Of a DNA stretch of 64,000 nt, positions 1-8,119 are shown piece after piece. Source of the stretch: Verrucomicrobiota bacterium (lineage in GTDB: Bacteria; Verrucomicrobiota; Verrucomicrobiia; Chthoniobacterales; UBA10450); NCBI GenBank assembly GCA_003218375.1, contig QHNH01000010.1, positions 187,887-251,886 on the forward strand. Direction: 5' to 3'. A model generated the notes under the pieces. That model saw nothing but the letters and a program-made list of their open reading frames with translations. It did not search any database and had not been told where the DNA came from. Each line of letters opens with the position of its first letter. The first letter of the stretch is position 1. The translations under genes and the position numbers were made by a program.

Positions 1-225
1 AACGGGCTGATGTGCCGCAATACCATTAATGTTAGTTGGCAGGGCGAAGTGTTCGATTGCGACTTCAACCAAATGCTCAAGATGCAATGGCGTGAGGGCG
101 AACACGGCTTGCATCTGTGGGACGTCGATCCCGCGCTGGTGGAAAACCGGGAGATCGCGACGGGCGACCATTGCTTCGGCTGCACCGCCGGCGCCGGCTC
201 GAGCTGCGGCGGCGCGCTGCTCTAG
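1..225 (+). CDS. arsS: ArsS-like radical SAM/Cys-rich protein, C-terminal fragment
   Basis: The frame is open from the first base, so the gene begins before the window and only about 74 C-terminal residues are seen. They contain a CRNTINVSW segment, a YDC/FDCDFNQML-type motif and the ending HCFGCTAGAGSSCGGALL. This Cys-rich tail is typical of the DUF3641 domain that follows the radical SAM core in ArsS-type proteins, which act in arsenosugar synthesis. The catalytic CxxxCxxC cluster lies outside the window, so the assignment rests on the tail alone. A palindromic repeat follows directly after the stop codon. Confidence 0.75.
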   Translation, partial: NGLMCRNTINVSWQGEVFDCDFNQMLKMQWREGEHGLHLWDVDPALVENREIATGDHCFGCTAGAGSSCGGALL

Positions 226-226
226 C

Positions 227-303
227 TGTTGTAGCCGGGATCGGTGATCCCGGTCGGGTCAGCGGAATTTTGCGCGGGCGGGATCAACGATCCGGCTACA
301 ACA
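227..303. repeat. Palindromic intergenic element (GTAGCCGG type)
   Basis: A 12-base terminal inverted repeat, TGTTGTAGCCGG at 227-238 and CCGGCTACAACA at 292-303, encloses an inner hairpin CCGGGATC-GGT-GATCCCGG at 235-253 with a 3-base loop. The element lies between two convergent genes, overlaps the last codons of the gene at 296-619 and could also act as a terminator. A closely related hairpin is at 39178-39198. Confidence 0.7.
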
Positions 304-619
304 AATCCTTTGGCGCTTTGTTCCGCCACGCGATTTCCATCGCCCGCTTCAACGTCGTCCTATCAACCGCTTCGAGGTGAACTGTCGTGCTCCCTCTCTT
401 TCCCCACGCTCCTTTGGCCGGCGCGAAGACCTTCGGATAGCTCTGCCTGAAACGCGCTTGTTCCTCCGGGGGCAGAATGACCATGCCGTGGTCTTTGTCC
501 GGATAACCGAGCGTAACGAAGATCTTTCCGCCCACCCGAAAATCGGGGTGGTTCATGTGCGCGCTTTCCTCGACCTCCGGCAGACTCAGCGCAATGGGGC
601 GAAAGTCGGCGGCGATCAT
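296..619 (-). CDS. MmcQ/YjbR family protein
   Basis: A 107-residue protein of the MmcQ/YjbR (double wing) family. The sequence has the family layout: an N-terminal LSLPEVEES helix, then HPDFRVGGKIFVTLGYPD and a C-terminal AWRNKAPKDL helix, and the length is normal. The fold resembles DNA-binding double-wing proteins, but the cellular role of these stand-alone members is not established. The start overlaps the stop of the acetyltransferase gene by 4 bases, so the two are probably translated together. Confidence 0.85.
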   Translation of the reverse strand: MIAADFRPIALSLPEVEESAHMNHPDFRVGGKIFVTLGYPDKDHGMVILPPEEQARFRQSYPKVFAPAKGAWGKRGSTTVHLEAVDRTTLKRAMEIAWRNKAPKDLL

Positions 620-1089
620 TGTCTTGATGGTGTGGGAGAGTAAGTCATGATGACAACGTTTTGTTCACGGTAGTTGGTGTGTTCGTCCAAAGCCCAGCCG
701 AGCGCAGCATAAAATTTTTCACTGTGGACAGTGTACAAGTACAGGAGTGGTACCTCCAGTTTGCCGGCTTCGGCCATGATACGTTGGACCAGTTCAGCAC
801 CGATTCCTTTCCGTCGATGTGGTTCGCCGACAAAGACGCCTGCCAGCCACGGCGTCAATTCCATCCGCGTCTCCATGTCATGAGCCACGAGACTCGCAGA
901 GCCGAGGACCTCGCTGTCGTCAAGCGCAACAACGGTGAGCGGAATCCGATCGCGATTGGAAAAACCTTCGAGGCGGGCCCTTCGCTTTTCAACAGTGTCG
1001 CCCGGGCGGGTATGGCCCCACTCGCGGTGTTGCCATTCCGCGAGCGTGGAAAGCACGCTCGGATGGTCGGCGAGGTATTCGATCGTCAT
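616..1089 (-). CDS. GNAT family N-acetyltransferase
   Basis: A 157-residue acetyltransferase of the GNAT fold. The acetyl-CoA loop is visible as GVFVGEPHRRKGIGAELV (R/Q-x-x-G-x-G/A type), followed by LYTVHSEKFYAALGW, the usual beta5-alpha4 region. The substrate cannot be told from sequence. The ATG at 1089 is preferred over an in-frame TTG 24 bases upstream. The stop overlaps the start of the YjbR-type gene downstream by 4 bases, which indicates a two-gene operon. Confidence 0.85.
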   Translation of the reverse strand: MTIEYLADHPSVLSTLAEWQHREWGHTRPGDTVEKRRARLEGFSNRDRIPLTVVALDDSEVLGSASLVAHDMETRMELTPWLAGVFVGEPHRRKGIGAELVQRIMAEAGKLEVPLLYLYTVHSEKFYAALGWALDEHTNYREQNVVIMTYSPTPSRQ

Positions 1090-1155
1090 AGGATCTTCAT
1101 TCGAATCTAGCAACTGTCATTGACCCACGCTGTCATTTCTTTCACGCTCCCCGCC

Positions 1156-2535
1156 ATGAAATCTTTGGTCCTGGTTTTCCTGCTTGCTCTCTCGCTCCTG
1201 GCAGTGTTGCCCTCGGCGCTCGCCCAGGGCACACCCCCTTCCCCAACGGCCGCGCCCGCTCCATCCATCGCGCCCGGGACCGATCCCGCAACCGCCACCC
1301 GCGCCTGGCTCGACACCGTTCCGCCGGACAAAAAGGCCAGATCCGACGCTTACTTCGAAGGCGGCTACTGGCTGATCCTCTGGAATTTCCTGGTCGCGGC
1401 CGCGATTTCCATCTTTCTCCTGGCCTCACGCATTTCGGCGCGGATGCGCGATTTCGCCGAGCGAACAACGCGGTTCAAGGCGTTGCAAGTCATCATCTAC
1501 GGCATCCTCTTCCTCCTCGTTACCTACGTGCTCGGATTTCCGCTCAACGTTTACGAGCGCTTCATCCGGGAGCACGCCTACGGCATGGCGACGCAGAATT
1601 TTTCCCAGTGGTTTACCGAACAACTGATCATGGTCGCCGTGAATCTCGTCGTAACGAGCCTGCTTCTGGTCGGGCTTTACGCGGTGTTTCGCCGCGCGCC
1701 GCGGACCTGGTGGGTCTGGGGGACCATCGTCTCGATCGTCTTCACGGTGCTTGGCCTCATTCTCGCCCCGGTTTACATCGAGCCACTCTTCAACACCTAC
1801 AAGCCGCTCAACGATCCGGCCGTCAGCGAACCGATCCTTGCCATGGCCCGGGCCAATGAAATCCCGGTGACGCAGGTGTTCGAAGTGGACGCCTCGCGGC
1901 AAACGAAACGCGTCAGCGCGAATGTCGCCGGTTTCATGGGCACCACCCGGATCGCGCTCAACGATAATCTGCTGAAGCAATGCACCCTGCCGGAGATCCG
2001 CGAAGTCATGGCCCACGAGATGGGGCACTACATCCTCAATCATAGTTTCAAGCTCGTGACCTATTTCAGCCTTTTCTTTTTGATCGGCTTCGCTGTCGCG
2101 AAAGCCTTTTTCGACGGAGCGGTGCGGCGCTGGGGCGCCGGCTGGGGTTTGCGTATGCCACCAGTGCTGGAGAGCGCCACCCCGGTCGAAGGAGCGACTA
2201 GTTCGGTTGAGTCACGCGGCGGTGCGTACGGAATTGCGGACGTAGCCAGTCTGCCTCTGCTCTCCCTGATCTTTAGTACCGTATTTTTTCTTCTAACGCC
2301 GGTGATCCACACCGCCATCCGCGTGACCGAGCGCGAAGCGGACGCGTTCAGCATCAACACCGCGCGCGAACCCGATGGGATGGCAAAGGTGGCGCTGAAA
2401 TTGGGCGAGTATCGCAAACTCGATCCTTCGCCGCTGGAAGAATTCATCTTCTTCGATCACCCGAGTGGTCGCGCCCGGATTCGGATGGCGATGGATTGGA
2501 AGGCCGCGCATTTGCCCGCCGGCGGAACGGAGTGA
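1156..2535 (+). CDS. M48 family CAAX-protease-like membrane metallopeptidase
   Basis: A 459-residue Ste24/M48-type zinc protease in the inner membrane. An N-terminal signal or membrane anchor (MKSLVLVFLLALSLLAVL) is followed by a Pro/Ala-rich spacer and several membrane segments. The zinc motif HEMGH is at residues 287-291, and a downstream TEREADAF segment supplies the third Glu ligand. Eukaryotic Ste24 trims prenylated proteins, while bacterial homologues are thought to act in membrane protein quality control. The ATG at 1156 is chosen over an upstream in-frame ATG at 1120 because it begins the hydrophobic signal directly. Confidence 0.9.
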   Translation: MKSLVLVFLLALSLLAVLPSALAQGTPPSPTAAPAPSIAPGTDPATATRAWLDTVPPDKKARSDAYFEGGYWLILWNFLVAAAISIFLLASRISARMRDFAERTTRFKALQVIIYGILFLLVTYVLGFPLNVYERFIREHAYGMATQNFSQWFTEQLIMVAVNLVVTSLLLVGLYAVFRRAPRTWWVWGTIVSIVFTVLGLILAPVYIEPLFNTYKPLNDPAVSEPILAMARANEIPVTQVFEVDASRQTKRVSANVAGFMGTTRIALNDNLLKQCTLPEIREVMAHEMGHYILNHSFKLVTYFSLFFLIGFAVAKAFFDGAVRRWGAGWGLRMPPVLESATPVEGATSSVESRGGAYGIADVASLPLLSLIFSTVFFLLTPVIHTAIRVTEREADAFSINTAREPDGMAKVALKLGEYRKLDPSPLEEFIFFDHPSGRARIRMAMDWKAAHLPAGGTE

Positions 2536-2541
2536 TCTCTT

Positions 2542-2572
2542 CTGTAGCGGCGGCCAGAGGCCGCCGCTACAG
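2542..2572. repeat. Perfect hairpin, 14-bp stem and 3-base loop
   Basis: CTGTAGCGGCGGCC and its exact complement are separated by AGA. It sits 7 bases after the stop of the M48 gene and could serve as its terminator, although no U-tract follows. It belongs to the GTAGC...GCTAC hairpin family seen elsewhere in the window. Confidence 0.75.
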
Positions 2573-2619
2573 GTAAAAGCGTTGCATGGCTTCTCGAACC
2601 ATCTTATCGGTTTGTTCCT

Positions 2620-4740
2620 ATGAAACGCACCTTGTTGACTTTTGCCGCTGCCTCGCTCGTCGCCACGCTGCTCCTCGCCGCGGACAAACCTTTCGTTTAT
2701 CCGCAACCGCCGAAGAGCGACCAGGTCGACGATTTTTTCGGCATCAAGGTGGCCGATCCCTACCGGGACCTGGAGAACGCCGACTCCGAGCCGACGAAAA
2801 AATGGATTGAGGCGGAAAACAAACTGACCTTCGATTATCTCGCCGCGATCCCGGAACGGAAGAAGATCAACGAAAAGCTGACCGCTCTCTGGAACTACGA
2901 GAAGTATACCGTCCCGTTCCACGAAGGCGGCCGCTATTTCTTTTCGAAAAACACCGGCCTGCAAAATCAAAACGTGCTCTTCACCGGCGCGACGTTGCCG
3001 GGCGAGGCGAAGGTCCTGCTCGATCCAAACACGCTTTCGAAAGATGGCACCGTGGCGCTGAGCGGCACCAATATTACCGACGACGGCAAACTGATGGCCT
3101 ACGGCCTCGCGGTCGCAGGCTCCGATTGGCAGGAATGGAAAGTCCGCGAGATCGAGACTGGCAAAGACTTATCCGACGACGTGCAATGGGTGAAGTTCTC
3201 CGCGGCGTCGTGGAAGAAGGACGGGAGCGGGTTCTTCTACAGCCGCTACGACGCCCCGGCCTCGGCCGACCAGCTCAAGCAAACGAACTACTTTCACAAA
3301 CTCTATTTCCACAAGCTCGGCACGATCCAGGACAAGGACCCGCTGGTTTACGAGCGAAAGGACCACAAGGATTGGAACTTCAACGGCCAGGTGACCGAGG
3401 ACGGCCGGTTCCTCATCCTCAACGTCTCCCAAGGCACCGAGCAGAAGAATCGCATCTTCTACAAGGACCTCCAGAAAGCCGACTCACCGGTGGTCGAGCT
3501 GTTGAACAAGCAGGACGCGCATTACGGTTTCCTCGGCTGCGAAGGCAATGTGTTCTGGTTCCGGACGGATCTCGGCGCGCCCAAGTGCCGGATCGTAGCC
3601 ATCGATATTACGAAGCCGGATAACATCACGACGCTGGTCCCAGAAGCGCCGGACCCGCTGGAGAACGCGGAAGTCGTCGGCGACCGTTTCATCGCGAGTT
3701 ACCTTAAGGACGCGCATTCCGCCGTAAAGCTCTTCGAGCTTTCTGGAAAAGCCGCCGGCGAAATTAAGCTGCCCGGGCTCGGAACGGCGAGCGGCTTCCA
3801 AGGCAAGCGCAAGGACACCGAGACCTTTTATTCCTATGTCAGTTTCACGGAACCGTTGACTATTTACCGCTACGATCTCAAGACCGGACAAAGCAGCGTC
3901 CTCTTCCAGCCGAAGGTCGATTTCAAATCGGACGATTACGCGACCGAGCAGGTCTTCTATCCGAGCAAGGACGGAACGAAAGTGCCGGTGTTCATTACCT
4001 ATCGCAAAGGCCTCGAGAAAAACGGGAACAATCCCACGATGCTTTATGCTTACGGCGGTTTCGACATCTCTATCACGCCCTCCTTTTCACCGGCCGTCGC
4101 GACCTGGCTCCAGATGGGCGGTGTCTACGCGGTCGCGAACCTCCGTGGTGGCGGCGAGTATGGCGAAGAATGGCACCTGGCCGGGACGAAGCTGAGGAAA
4201 CAGAATGTGTTCGACGATTTCATCGCCGCCGGCGAATGGCTGATCGCGAACAAGTACACTTCCACTCCGAAGCTCGCGATCAGTGGACGGAGCAACGGCG
4301 GCCTTCTTGTCGGCGCGGCCCTGACCCAGCGACCGGACTTGTGGGGCGCGACCCTGCCGGCCGTTGGCGTCATGGACATGCTCCGGTTCCAGAAGTTCAC
4401 CATCGGCTGGGCCTGGACTTCCGATTTCGGCTCGTCCGAGAACAAGGACGAGTTCGCCGCGATCTATAAGTATTCACCGCTGCACAACATCAAACCGGGA
4501 ACCAAGTATCCGCCGACGCTGGTTACCACCGCCGACCACGACGACCGCGTCTTCCCCGGCCACAGCTTCAAGTTCGCCGCCACCTTACAAGCCGCCCAGG
4601 CCGGCCCCGCCCCGACCCTGATCCGGATCGAGACGCGCGCCGGTCACGGCGCCGGCAAACCCACCAGCAAAATCATCGAAGAAACCGCCGACCAATGGAC
4701 CTTCTTGTTCAAGAATCTTCAGATGAAGCTTCCGTTTTAG
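2620..4740 (+). CDS. Prolyl oligopeptidase (S9A), secreted
   Basis: A 706-residue serine peptidase of family S9A that cleaves short peptides after proline. A signal peptide (about residues 1-20) is followed by the N-terminal cap typical of the family (YPQPPKSDQVDDFFGIKVAD), a seven-blade propeller and the C-terminal alpha/beta hydrolase domain. The triad is visible: Ser558 in GRSNGG, Asp642 in DHDDRV and His676 in RAGHGAGK. The length is normal and all motifs are intact. A decayed second copy of its last codons lies 1.2 kb downstream. Confidence 0.96.
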   Translation: MKRTLLTFAAASLVATLLLAADKPFVYPQPPKSDQVDDFFGIKVADPYRDLENADSEPTKKWIEAENKLTFDYLAAIPERKKINEKLTALWNYEKYTVPFHEGGRYFFSKNTGLQNQNVLFTGATLPGEAKVLLDPNTLSKDGTVALSGTNITDDGKLMAYGLAVAGSDWQEWKVREIETGKDLSDDVQWVKFSAASWKKDGSGFFYSRYDAPASADQLKQTNYFHKLYFHKLGTIQDKDPLVYERKDHKDWNFNGQVTEDGRFLILNVSQGTEQKNRIFYKDLQKADSPVVELLNKQDAHYGFLGCEGNVFWFRTDLGAPKCRIVAIDITKPDNITTLVPEAPDPLENAEVVGDRFIASYLKDAHSAVKLFELSGKAAGEIKLPGLGTASGFQGKRKDTETFYSYVSFTEPLTIYRYDLKTGQSSVLFQPKVDFKSDDYATEQVFYPSKDGTKVPVFITYRKGLEKNGNNPTMLYAYGGFDISITPSFSPAVATWLQMGGVYAVANLRGGGEYGEEWHLAGTKLRKQNVFDDFIAAGEWLIANKYTSTPKLAISGRSNGGLLVGAALTQRPDLWGATLPAVGVMDMLRFQKFTIGWAWTSDFGSSENKDEFAAIYKYSPLHNIKPGTKYPPTLVTTADHDDRVFPGHSFKFAATLQAAQAGPAPTLIRIETRAGHGAGKPTSKIIEETADQWTFLFKNLQMKLPF

Positions 4741-4827
4741 GCCCGAATTGAAAAGGCTTCCGGCGGTCGAAAAATTCAACGTCGCTGGCGGAGTCGCTGT
4801 AGTTTCAGCAAAACGCGGGGTGGATGC

Positions 4828-5040
4828 CTATTCTTCCCCAGTGAATTCGGCTTCGAGCGGATGATCTTTTCGGAATCTGCTTACGCCGAACACGCTGAAA
4901 CCAATGATACGGCCTTGCTCATCCACGCGCTTCATCACCGCATCGCTTCTCGTCGGCCGCATTTTACCGGGCCCGTCAGAAAAGGTCACTTCGAGGTAAT
5001 CAACCTCAGAGTCAAACCACAGTTTTACTTTATCGGCCAT
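4828..5040 (-). CDS. DUF2283 domain protein
   Basis: A 70-residue protein that matches the DUF2283 pattern: KLWFDSEVDYLEVTF, then a short variable stretch and VDEQGRIIGFSVFGVSRF. Such proteins are small, of unknown function, and are sometimes found next to toxin-like partners. No partner is evident here: the next gene upstream on the same strand is the unrecognised reading frame at 5104-5463. Confidence 0.75.
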   Translation of the reverse strand: MADKVKLWFDSEVDYLEVTFSDGPGKMRPTRSDAVMKRVDEQGRIIGFSVFGVSRFRKDHPLEAEFTGEE

Positions 5041-5103
5041 AATGTTTCTCCGCAGCTGTTAGTTAATTTGCAGTTCCTCCGGTCTGTCGCCTCTGGTTAC
5101 GTG

Positions 5104-5463
5104 TTATGATGAAGGACCAGTGAAGCGCCCGGTCCCTGCAATCACATTCCATGCCGGTACGCCGCGCTCCAGATCAACGGTCCACGACCCCAATCGTGTC
5201 CTTCCATTGACCGTGATGGCGAAGACCTCATTCTTCGCTGTCGCCGGCCCGATCACACGGCCCCCCAGCCGTTGGAGCGCGGCGCTTGCGGAGCACCCAT
5301 CATTGGGTTCCGTCTCCGGTATCGGCGACCCCGAAACCACGCGCACATGAAACTCATTCGATAGCTCGCTCCGGCGGTGAAGGAAGGCGCGTCCATATCT
5401 ACTCCCGTCGGCCTCGATTAGCGGCAGTATTCCTTTGCGGAGGCCGCGCGGTTCTAATCTCAC
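5104..5463 (-). CDS. Hypothetical protein downstream of an RHH gene
   Basis: A possible 119-residue protein that I do not recognise. Its first 65 bases overlap the end of the ribbon-helix-helix gene at 5399-5599, so the true start may be further in, or the frame may not be used. A start that avoids the overlap would give about 100 residues. If real it is the second gene of an RHH-led operon, a position often held by a toxin, but no toxin motif is visible. Confidence 0.3.
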   Translation of the reverse strand: MRLEPRGLRKGILPLIEADGSRYGRAFLHRRSELSNEFHVRVVSGSPIPETEPNDGCSASAALQRLGGRVIGPATAKNEVFAITVNGRTRLGSWTVDLERGVPAWNVIAGTGRFTGPSS

Positions 5464-5599
5464 GTCGCAAGGCGCGACGTATCAATTCGGCGAAGCTCAT
5501 CTCTTCGCGTCGCGCTTTATCGAGCAGGAGTCGTTGGACGTCTCGCGGCAGTCGGAACGTCACCGGCACACTGCCTTTTGGCAGCTTCGTTCTGGGCAT
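5399..5599 (-). CDS. Ribbon-helix-helix (CopG/Arc-type) DNA-binding protein
   Basis: A 66-residue protein with the RHH pattern: a beta strand VPVTFRLP, helix 1 RDVQRLLLDKARREEM and helix 2 SFAELIRRALRREI, followed by a basic tail. RHH proteins of this size usually repress their own promoters, often as antitoxins. It is divergent from a second RHH gene at 5684, and the space between them holds an inverted repeat that could be its operator. Confidence 0.75.
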   Translation of the reverse strand: MPRTKLPKGSVPVTFRLPRDVQRLLLDKARREEMSFAELIRRALRREIRTARPPQRNTAANRGRRE

Positions 5600-5602
5600 G
5601 GA

Positions 5603-5627
5603 GTATGTGTATTATTGTATCATACAC
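5603..5627. promoter_or_regulatory. Inverted repeat between divergent RHH genes, candidate operator
   Basis: GTGTAT at 5607-5612 pairs with ATACAC at 5622-5627, and GTATG at 5603-5607 pairs with CATAC at 5621-5625. The stretch is AT-rich within a GC-rich region and ends 4 bases before the ATG of the minus-strand RHH gene. Short AT-rich palindromes are normal RHH targets. Which of the two proteins binds is inference. Confidence 0.45.
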
Positions 5628-5683
5628 CATGTCAAGATTGATTTTTCTTGCCCTGTCATATTCGATGTGACACGGTCGGCGGC

Positions 5684-5929
5684 GTGAGAGACAAGGAATC
5701 CACCGCCATTACGATTACCCTTCCTCTTGCCCTCGACCGCGCCCTCCAGGCGCTCGCCGATCAAAAACACTGCGGGAATAAGTCGGCCGCGATCCGGGAA
5801 GTGCTTTACAAAGAAGCCGGAATGCAAGCCAAGCTTCGAATCCGCGAAAAGAAGGATAGCGATTCGGTGACCAAAGCCGAGCGCCGCTCTGTCAAATACG
5901 GATCTCGCAAAAGGAAAAGCAGAAAATAA
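5684..5929 (+). CDS. Ribbon-helix-helix domain protein with basic tail
   Basis: An 81-residue protein with strand AITITLPLALDRALQAL and helices ADQKHCG and NKSAAIREVLYKEAG, which is the RHH pattern. It ends in a strongly basic tail (SRKRKSRK). The GTG at 5684 is chosen because it puts the predicted beta strand near the N-terminus, as in the family. An in-frame ATG lies at 5648, inside the operator-side spacer. It is divergent from the RHH gene at 5399-5599. Confidence 0.65.
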   Translation: MRDKESTAITITLPLALDRALQALADQKHCGNKSAAIREVLYKEAGMQAKLRIREKKDSDSVTKAERRSVKYGSRKRKSRK

Positions 5930-5938
5930 GAGTCCTCC

Positions 5939-6116
5939 CGCCTGTTCTCACCCGGTCACAACCTCAGACAAGCCGCCGTCCTGCAAGCCGCCTCTGATCC
6001 CCATCGAGACTCGCGCCGGCCACGGCGCTGGCAAACCCACCAGCAAGATCATTGAAGAAACCGCCGACCAATGGACCTGCCTGGTCAAGAACCTCGACAT
6101 GAAACTCCCGTTCTAG
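5939..6116 (+). pseudogene. Decayed C-terminal remnant of a prolyl oligopeptidase
   Basis: From 6003 to 6116 the frame encodes a near copy of the last 37 residues of the enzyme at 2620-4740 (IETRAGHGAGKPTSKI through DMKLPF, then stop), with only a few changes. Upstream, at about 5939-5990, the similarity continues in another frame as FSPGHN...AAVLQAA, matching FPGHSFKFAATLQAA, so a frameshift separates the two parts. No catalytic Ser or Asp region remains. It is the end of a lost second copy. Confidence 0.85.
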
Positions 6117-6130
6117 TTACGAGCGAGCTT

Positions 6131-6379
6131 TGAGTCGCGCTTTCAGCGCCAATGACAATATGGGGATTGCATCGCACCCCTGGGGCGCTGCCCCAGGTTG
6201 GCAATGATCAACGCGCCGTTGGCGCGAAGCCCTTACAGCATCGTTCGGTCAGCTGCCGCATCAATTGCCATGCTACCGGATGGCGACATCTGTCGCGCCG
6301 AAGGCGCAACTCATTACAGCCTGGGGCAACGTCCCAGGGAAAAATGCTCTCCAAAAACAAGCGCTGAAAGCGCGACTCA
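6131..6379. repeat. Hairpin-cluster element with perfect 19-bp terminal inverted repeats
   Basis: TGAGTCGCGCTTTCAGCGC at 6131-6149 is the exact complement of 6361-6379. Between the ends are further hairpins: CCTGGGGC-GCT-GCCCCAGG at 6179-6197, CGCGCC-GTT-GGCGCG at 6212-6226, GCGCC-GAA-GGCGC at 6295-6307 and CCTGGG...CCCAGG at 6320-6338. Each terminal repeat also folds on itself (GCGCT-GAA-AGCGC). Nearly all have 3-base loops. No transposase frame lies inside, so it looks like a non-autonomous repeat or a structured RNA. Confidence 0.8.
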
Positions 6380-6402
6380 CCGTTCAGAGAACAAGCGATA
6401 CA

Positions 6403-6615
6403 TCAACCGCTCCGTTCCATCTCGAAGGTTACTTTTGCGTTCACGCGGTAGCTGGTGATTTTGTCGTTCTCGACCGCGGCGGTGAATTCCTTCACGTAAA
6501 CGGAGCGGATATTGCGCAGGGTTTTCGACGCTTCGCTCACCACGTTCTGGGTCGCTTCCTCCCAACTGCTCGGCGATTCCGACATTATCTCGATAACTTT
6601 GACGATCTTGGCCAT
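6403..6615 (-). CDS. Dodecin family flavin-binding protein
   Basis: A 70-residue dodecin. The family pattern is clear: AKIVKVIEIMSESPSSWEEA, then AVSEAS-type NVVSEASKTLRNIRSVYVKEF and ITSYRVNAKVTFEME. Dodecins form hollow 12-mers that store or buffer flavins in the cytoplasm. The gene is the last of a minus-strand series after chrA (75 bases apart), so it may be cotranscribed with the chromate genes, though its link to that function is not established. Confidence 0.9.
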   Translation of the reverse strand: MAKIVKVIEIMSESPSSWEEATQNVVSEASKTLRNIRSVYVKEFTAAVENDKITSYRVNAKVTFEMERSG

Positions 6616-6690
6616 GATGTTGATCTCCTTCCCTTAGACATCGCGCCGCGAGCGATCGGCGGTCTCATTCATCGAATTTGTCGCCCGAAG

Positions 6691-8091
6691 TCACCGAAGG
6701 AACGAAATGATCAGGCCAATCACTCCGCCGGCGAGGATCACGGGGATGACGCCGAGTTTCCAGCGGAGCATCGCGATCAGGGCAGCGACGCCGAGCGCGA
6801 TGGCAAGCCAGTCGAAGCCGATCTCGGGATGAATGACGTGGAGCGCGAACCAGACGGCGAGGTTGAGCACCACGCCGACGACGGCGGCGGTCACGGCGGA
6901 GAGGGTCATGGCGATACGTTTGTTGCCGCGGAGTTGCTCGATGTGCGGACCGCCAAGGAAGACCCAGAGGAAACAGGGAGTGAATGTGACCCAGGTGGTG
7001 ATGAGAGCGCCAAGGGTCGCGGCCACGAGAGGCGATAACTGGCCGGGCTGGTTCCAGCCGCCCATGAAGCCGACGAATTGCAGGACCATGATGAGCGGGC
7101 CGGGTGTGGTTTCGGCGAGGCCCAGGCCGTCCATCATCTGGCCCGGCTTCAGCCAATGGAATGGTTCGACCGCGTGTTGGGCCACGTACGGCAGCACCGC
7201 GTATGCTCCGCCGAACGTGACGACGGCGGCTTTACTAAAAAAAATTCCTTCGCGGAAAATCGTGTGACCGGTACCGAACAAAACTCCCGCCACTAATACC
7301 GGCGTCCACCAGATTGCGAGCCAGAGGATCGCGACGCGGGCGGCACGGCCAATGGACGGTCGCGTATGTTCGGGCGGCGCGTGGGCGTCATCGATCACCG
7401 AGTTTTCGGTCTCGGGCTTGTTACTGCCGTGATCCGTCGAGATAACATCGAACTTCGCCGGCCAGAACTTTCCCCCGACCAGACCGAGCAGGCCGGCGCC
7501 GATGATGATCGCGGGAAAGGGCGCGCCGAAAAAGAAAATGGAGATGAAAGCCAGCGCGGCGATGGCCCACATGACTTCGTTCTTCAAGGTCTTGCGACCA
7601 ATCCGAATCACAGCAGCGGTGACGATGGCGACCACCACCGGCTTCAAGCCGTAAAAGATCGCCGCAATCCAGGGAACGCTGCCATAGGCCGCGTAGATGT
7701 AACTCAGCGTCCACAAGACAAAGATGGATGGGATAACAAACAAAGCGCCGGCCACGATGCCGCCCGCGGTTTTATGCAAGAGCCAGCCGATGTAAGTCGC
7801 CAGTTGTTGCGCTTCAGGGCCGGGCAGCAACATGCAGTAGTTGAGGGCGTGGAGAAAACGCGACTGGCTGATCCAGCGTTTGCGATCGACCAGCTCGGTT
7901 TGCATGATCGCGATCTGTCCGGTAGGTCCACCGAACGAGATCAACCCGAGCTTGAGCCAGAAGCGGAAGGCTTCAGCGAAGGAAGGATTGGGTGTTCTCT
8001 TCGAATCCCCATCGGTGGCGGAACTGCTTGTGTCAGAACTGCTCTGCCGTACCGGGCCATCCTCTCTTTGTTGGTCGATCATATCTGGCAT
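6691..8091 (-). CDS. chrA: Chromate transporter ChrA (CHR family, bidomain)
   Basis: A 466-residue membrane protein with two homologous CHR domains. The first begins FRFWLKLGLISFGGPTGQIA and the second begins ILWLAIWWTPVLVAGV, with an FFSKAAVVTFGGAYAVLPYV signature. Bidomain ChrA proteins export chromate. It lies 28 bases after the MFS gene and is led by chrB, a standard chromate-resistance setting. The N-terminal 35 residues are polar and poorly conserved, so a slightly later start is possible. Confidence 0.93.
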   Translation of the reverse strand: MPDMIDQQREDGPVRQSSSDTSSSATDGDSKRTPNPSFAEAFRFWLKLGLISFGGPTGQIAIMQTELVDRKRWISQSRFLHALNYCMLLPGPEAQQLATYIGWLLHKTAGGIVAGALFVIPSIFVLWTLSYIYAAYGSVPWIAAIFYGLKPVVVAIVTAAVIRIGRKTLKNEVMWAIAALAFISIFFFGAPFPAIIIGAGLLGLVGGKFWPAKFDVISTDHGSNKPETENSVIDDAHAPPEHTRPSIGRAARVAILWLAIWWTPVLVAGVLFGTGHTIFREGIFFSKAAVVTFGGAYAVLPYVAQHAVEPFHWLKPGQMMDGLGLAETTPGPLIMVLQFVGFMGGWNQPGQLSPLVAATLGALITTWVTFTPCFLWVFLGGPHIEQLRGNKRIAMTLSAVTAAVVGVVLNLAVWFALHVIHPEIGFDWLAIALGVAALIAMLRWKLGVIPVILAGGVIGLIISFLR

Positions 8092-8119
8092 CGTTACTTC
8101 GCTACGAAAGGATAGCGCC

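Noticed and set aside
1426-2043. Minus-strand frame opposite the M48 protease
   Set aside because: Composition is that of a reverse-complement frame, and the plus strand has HEMGH and membrane segments.
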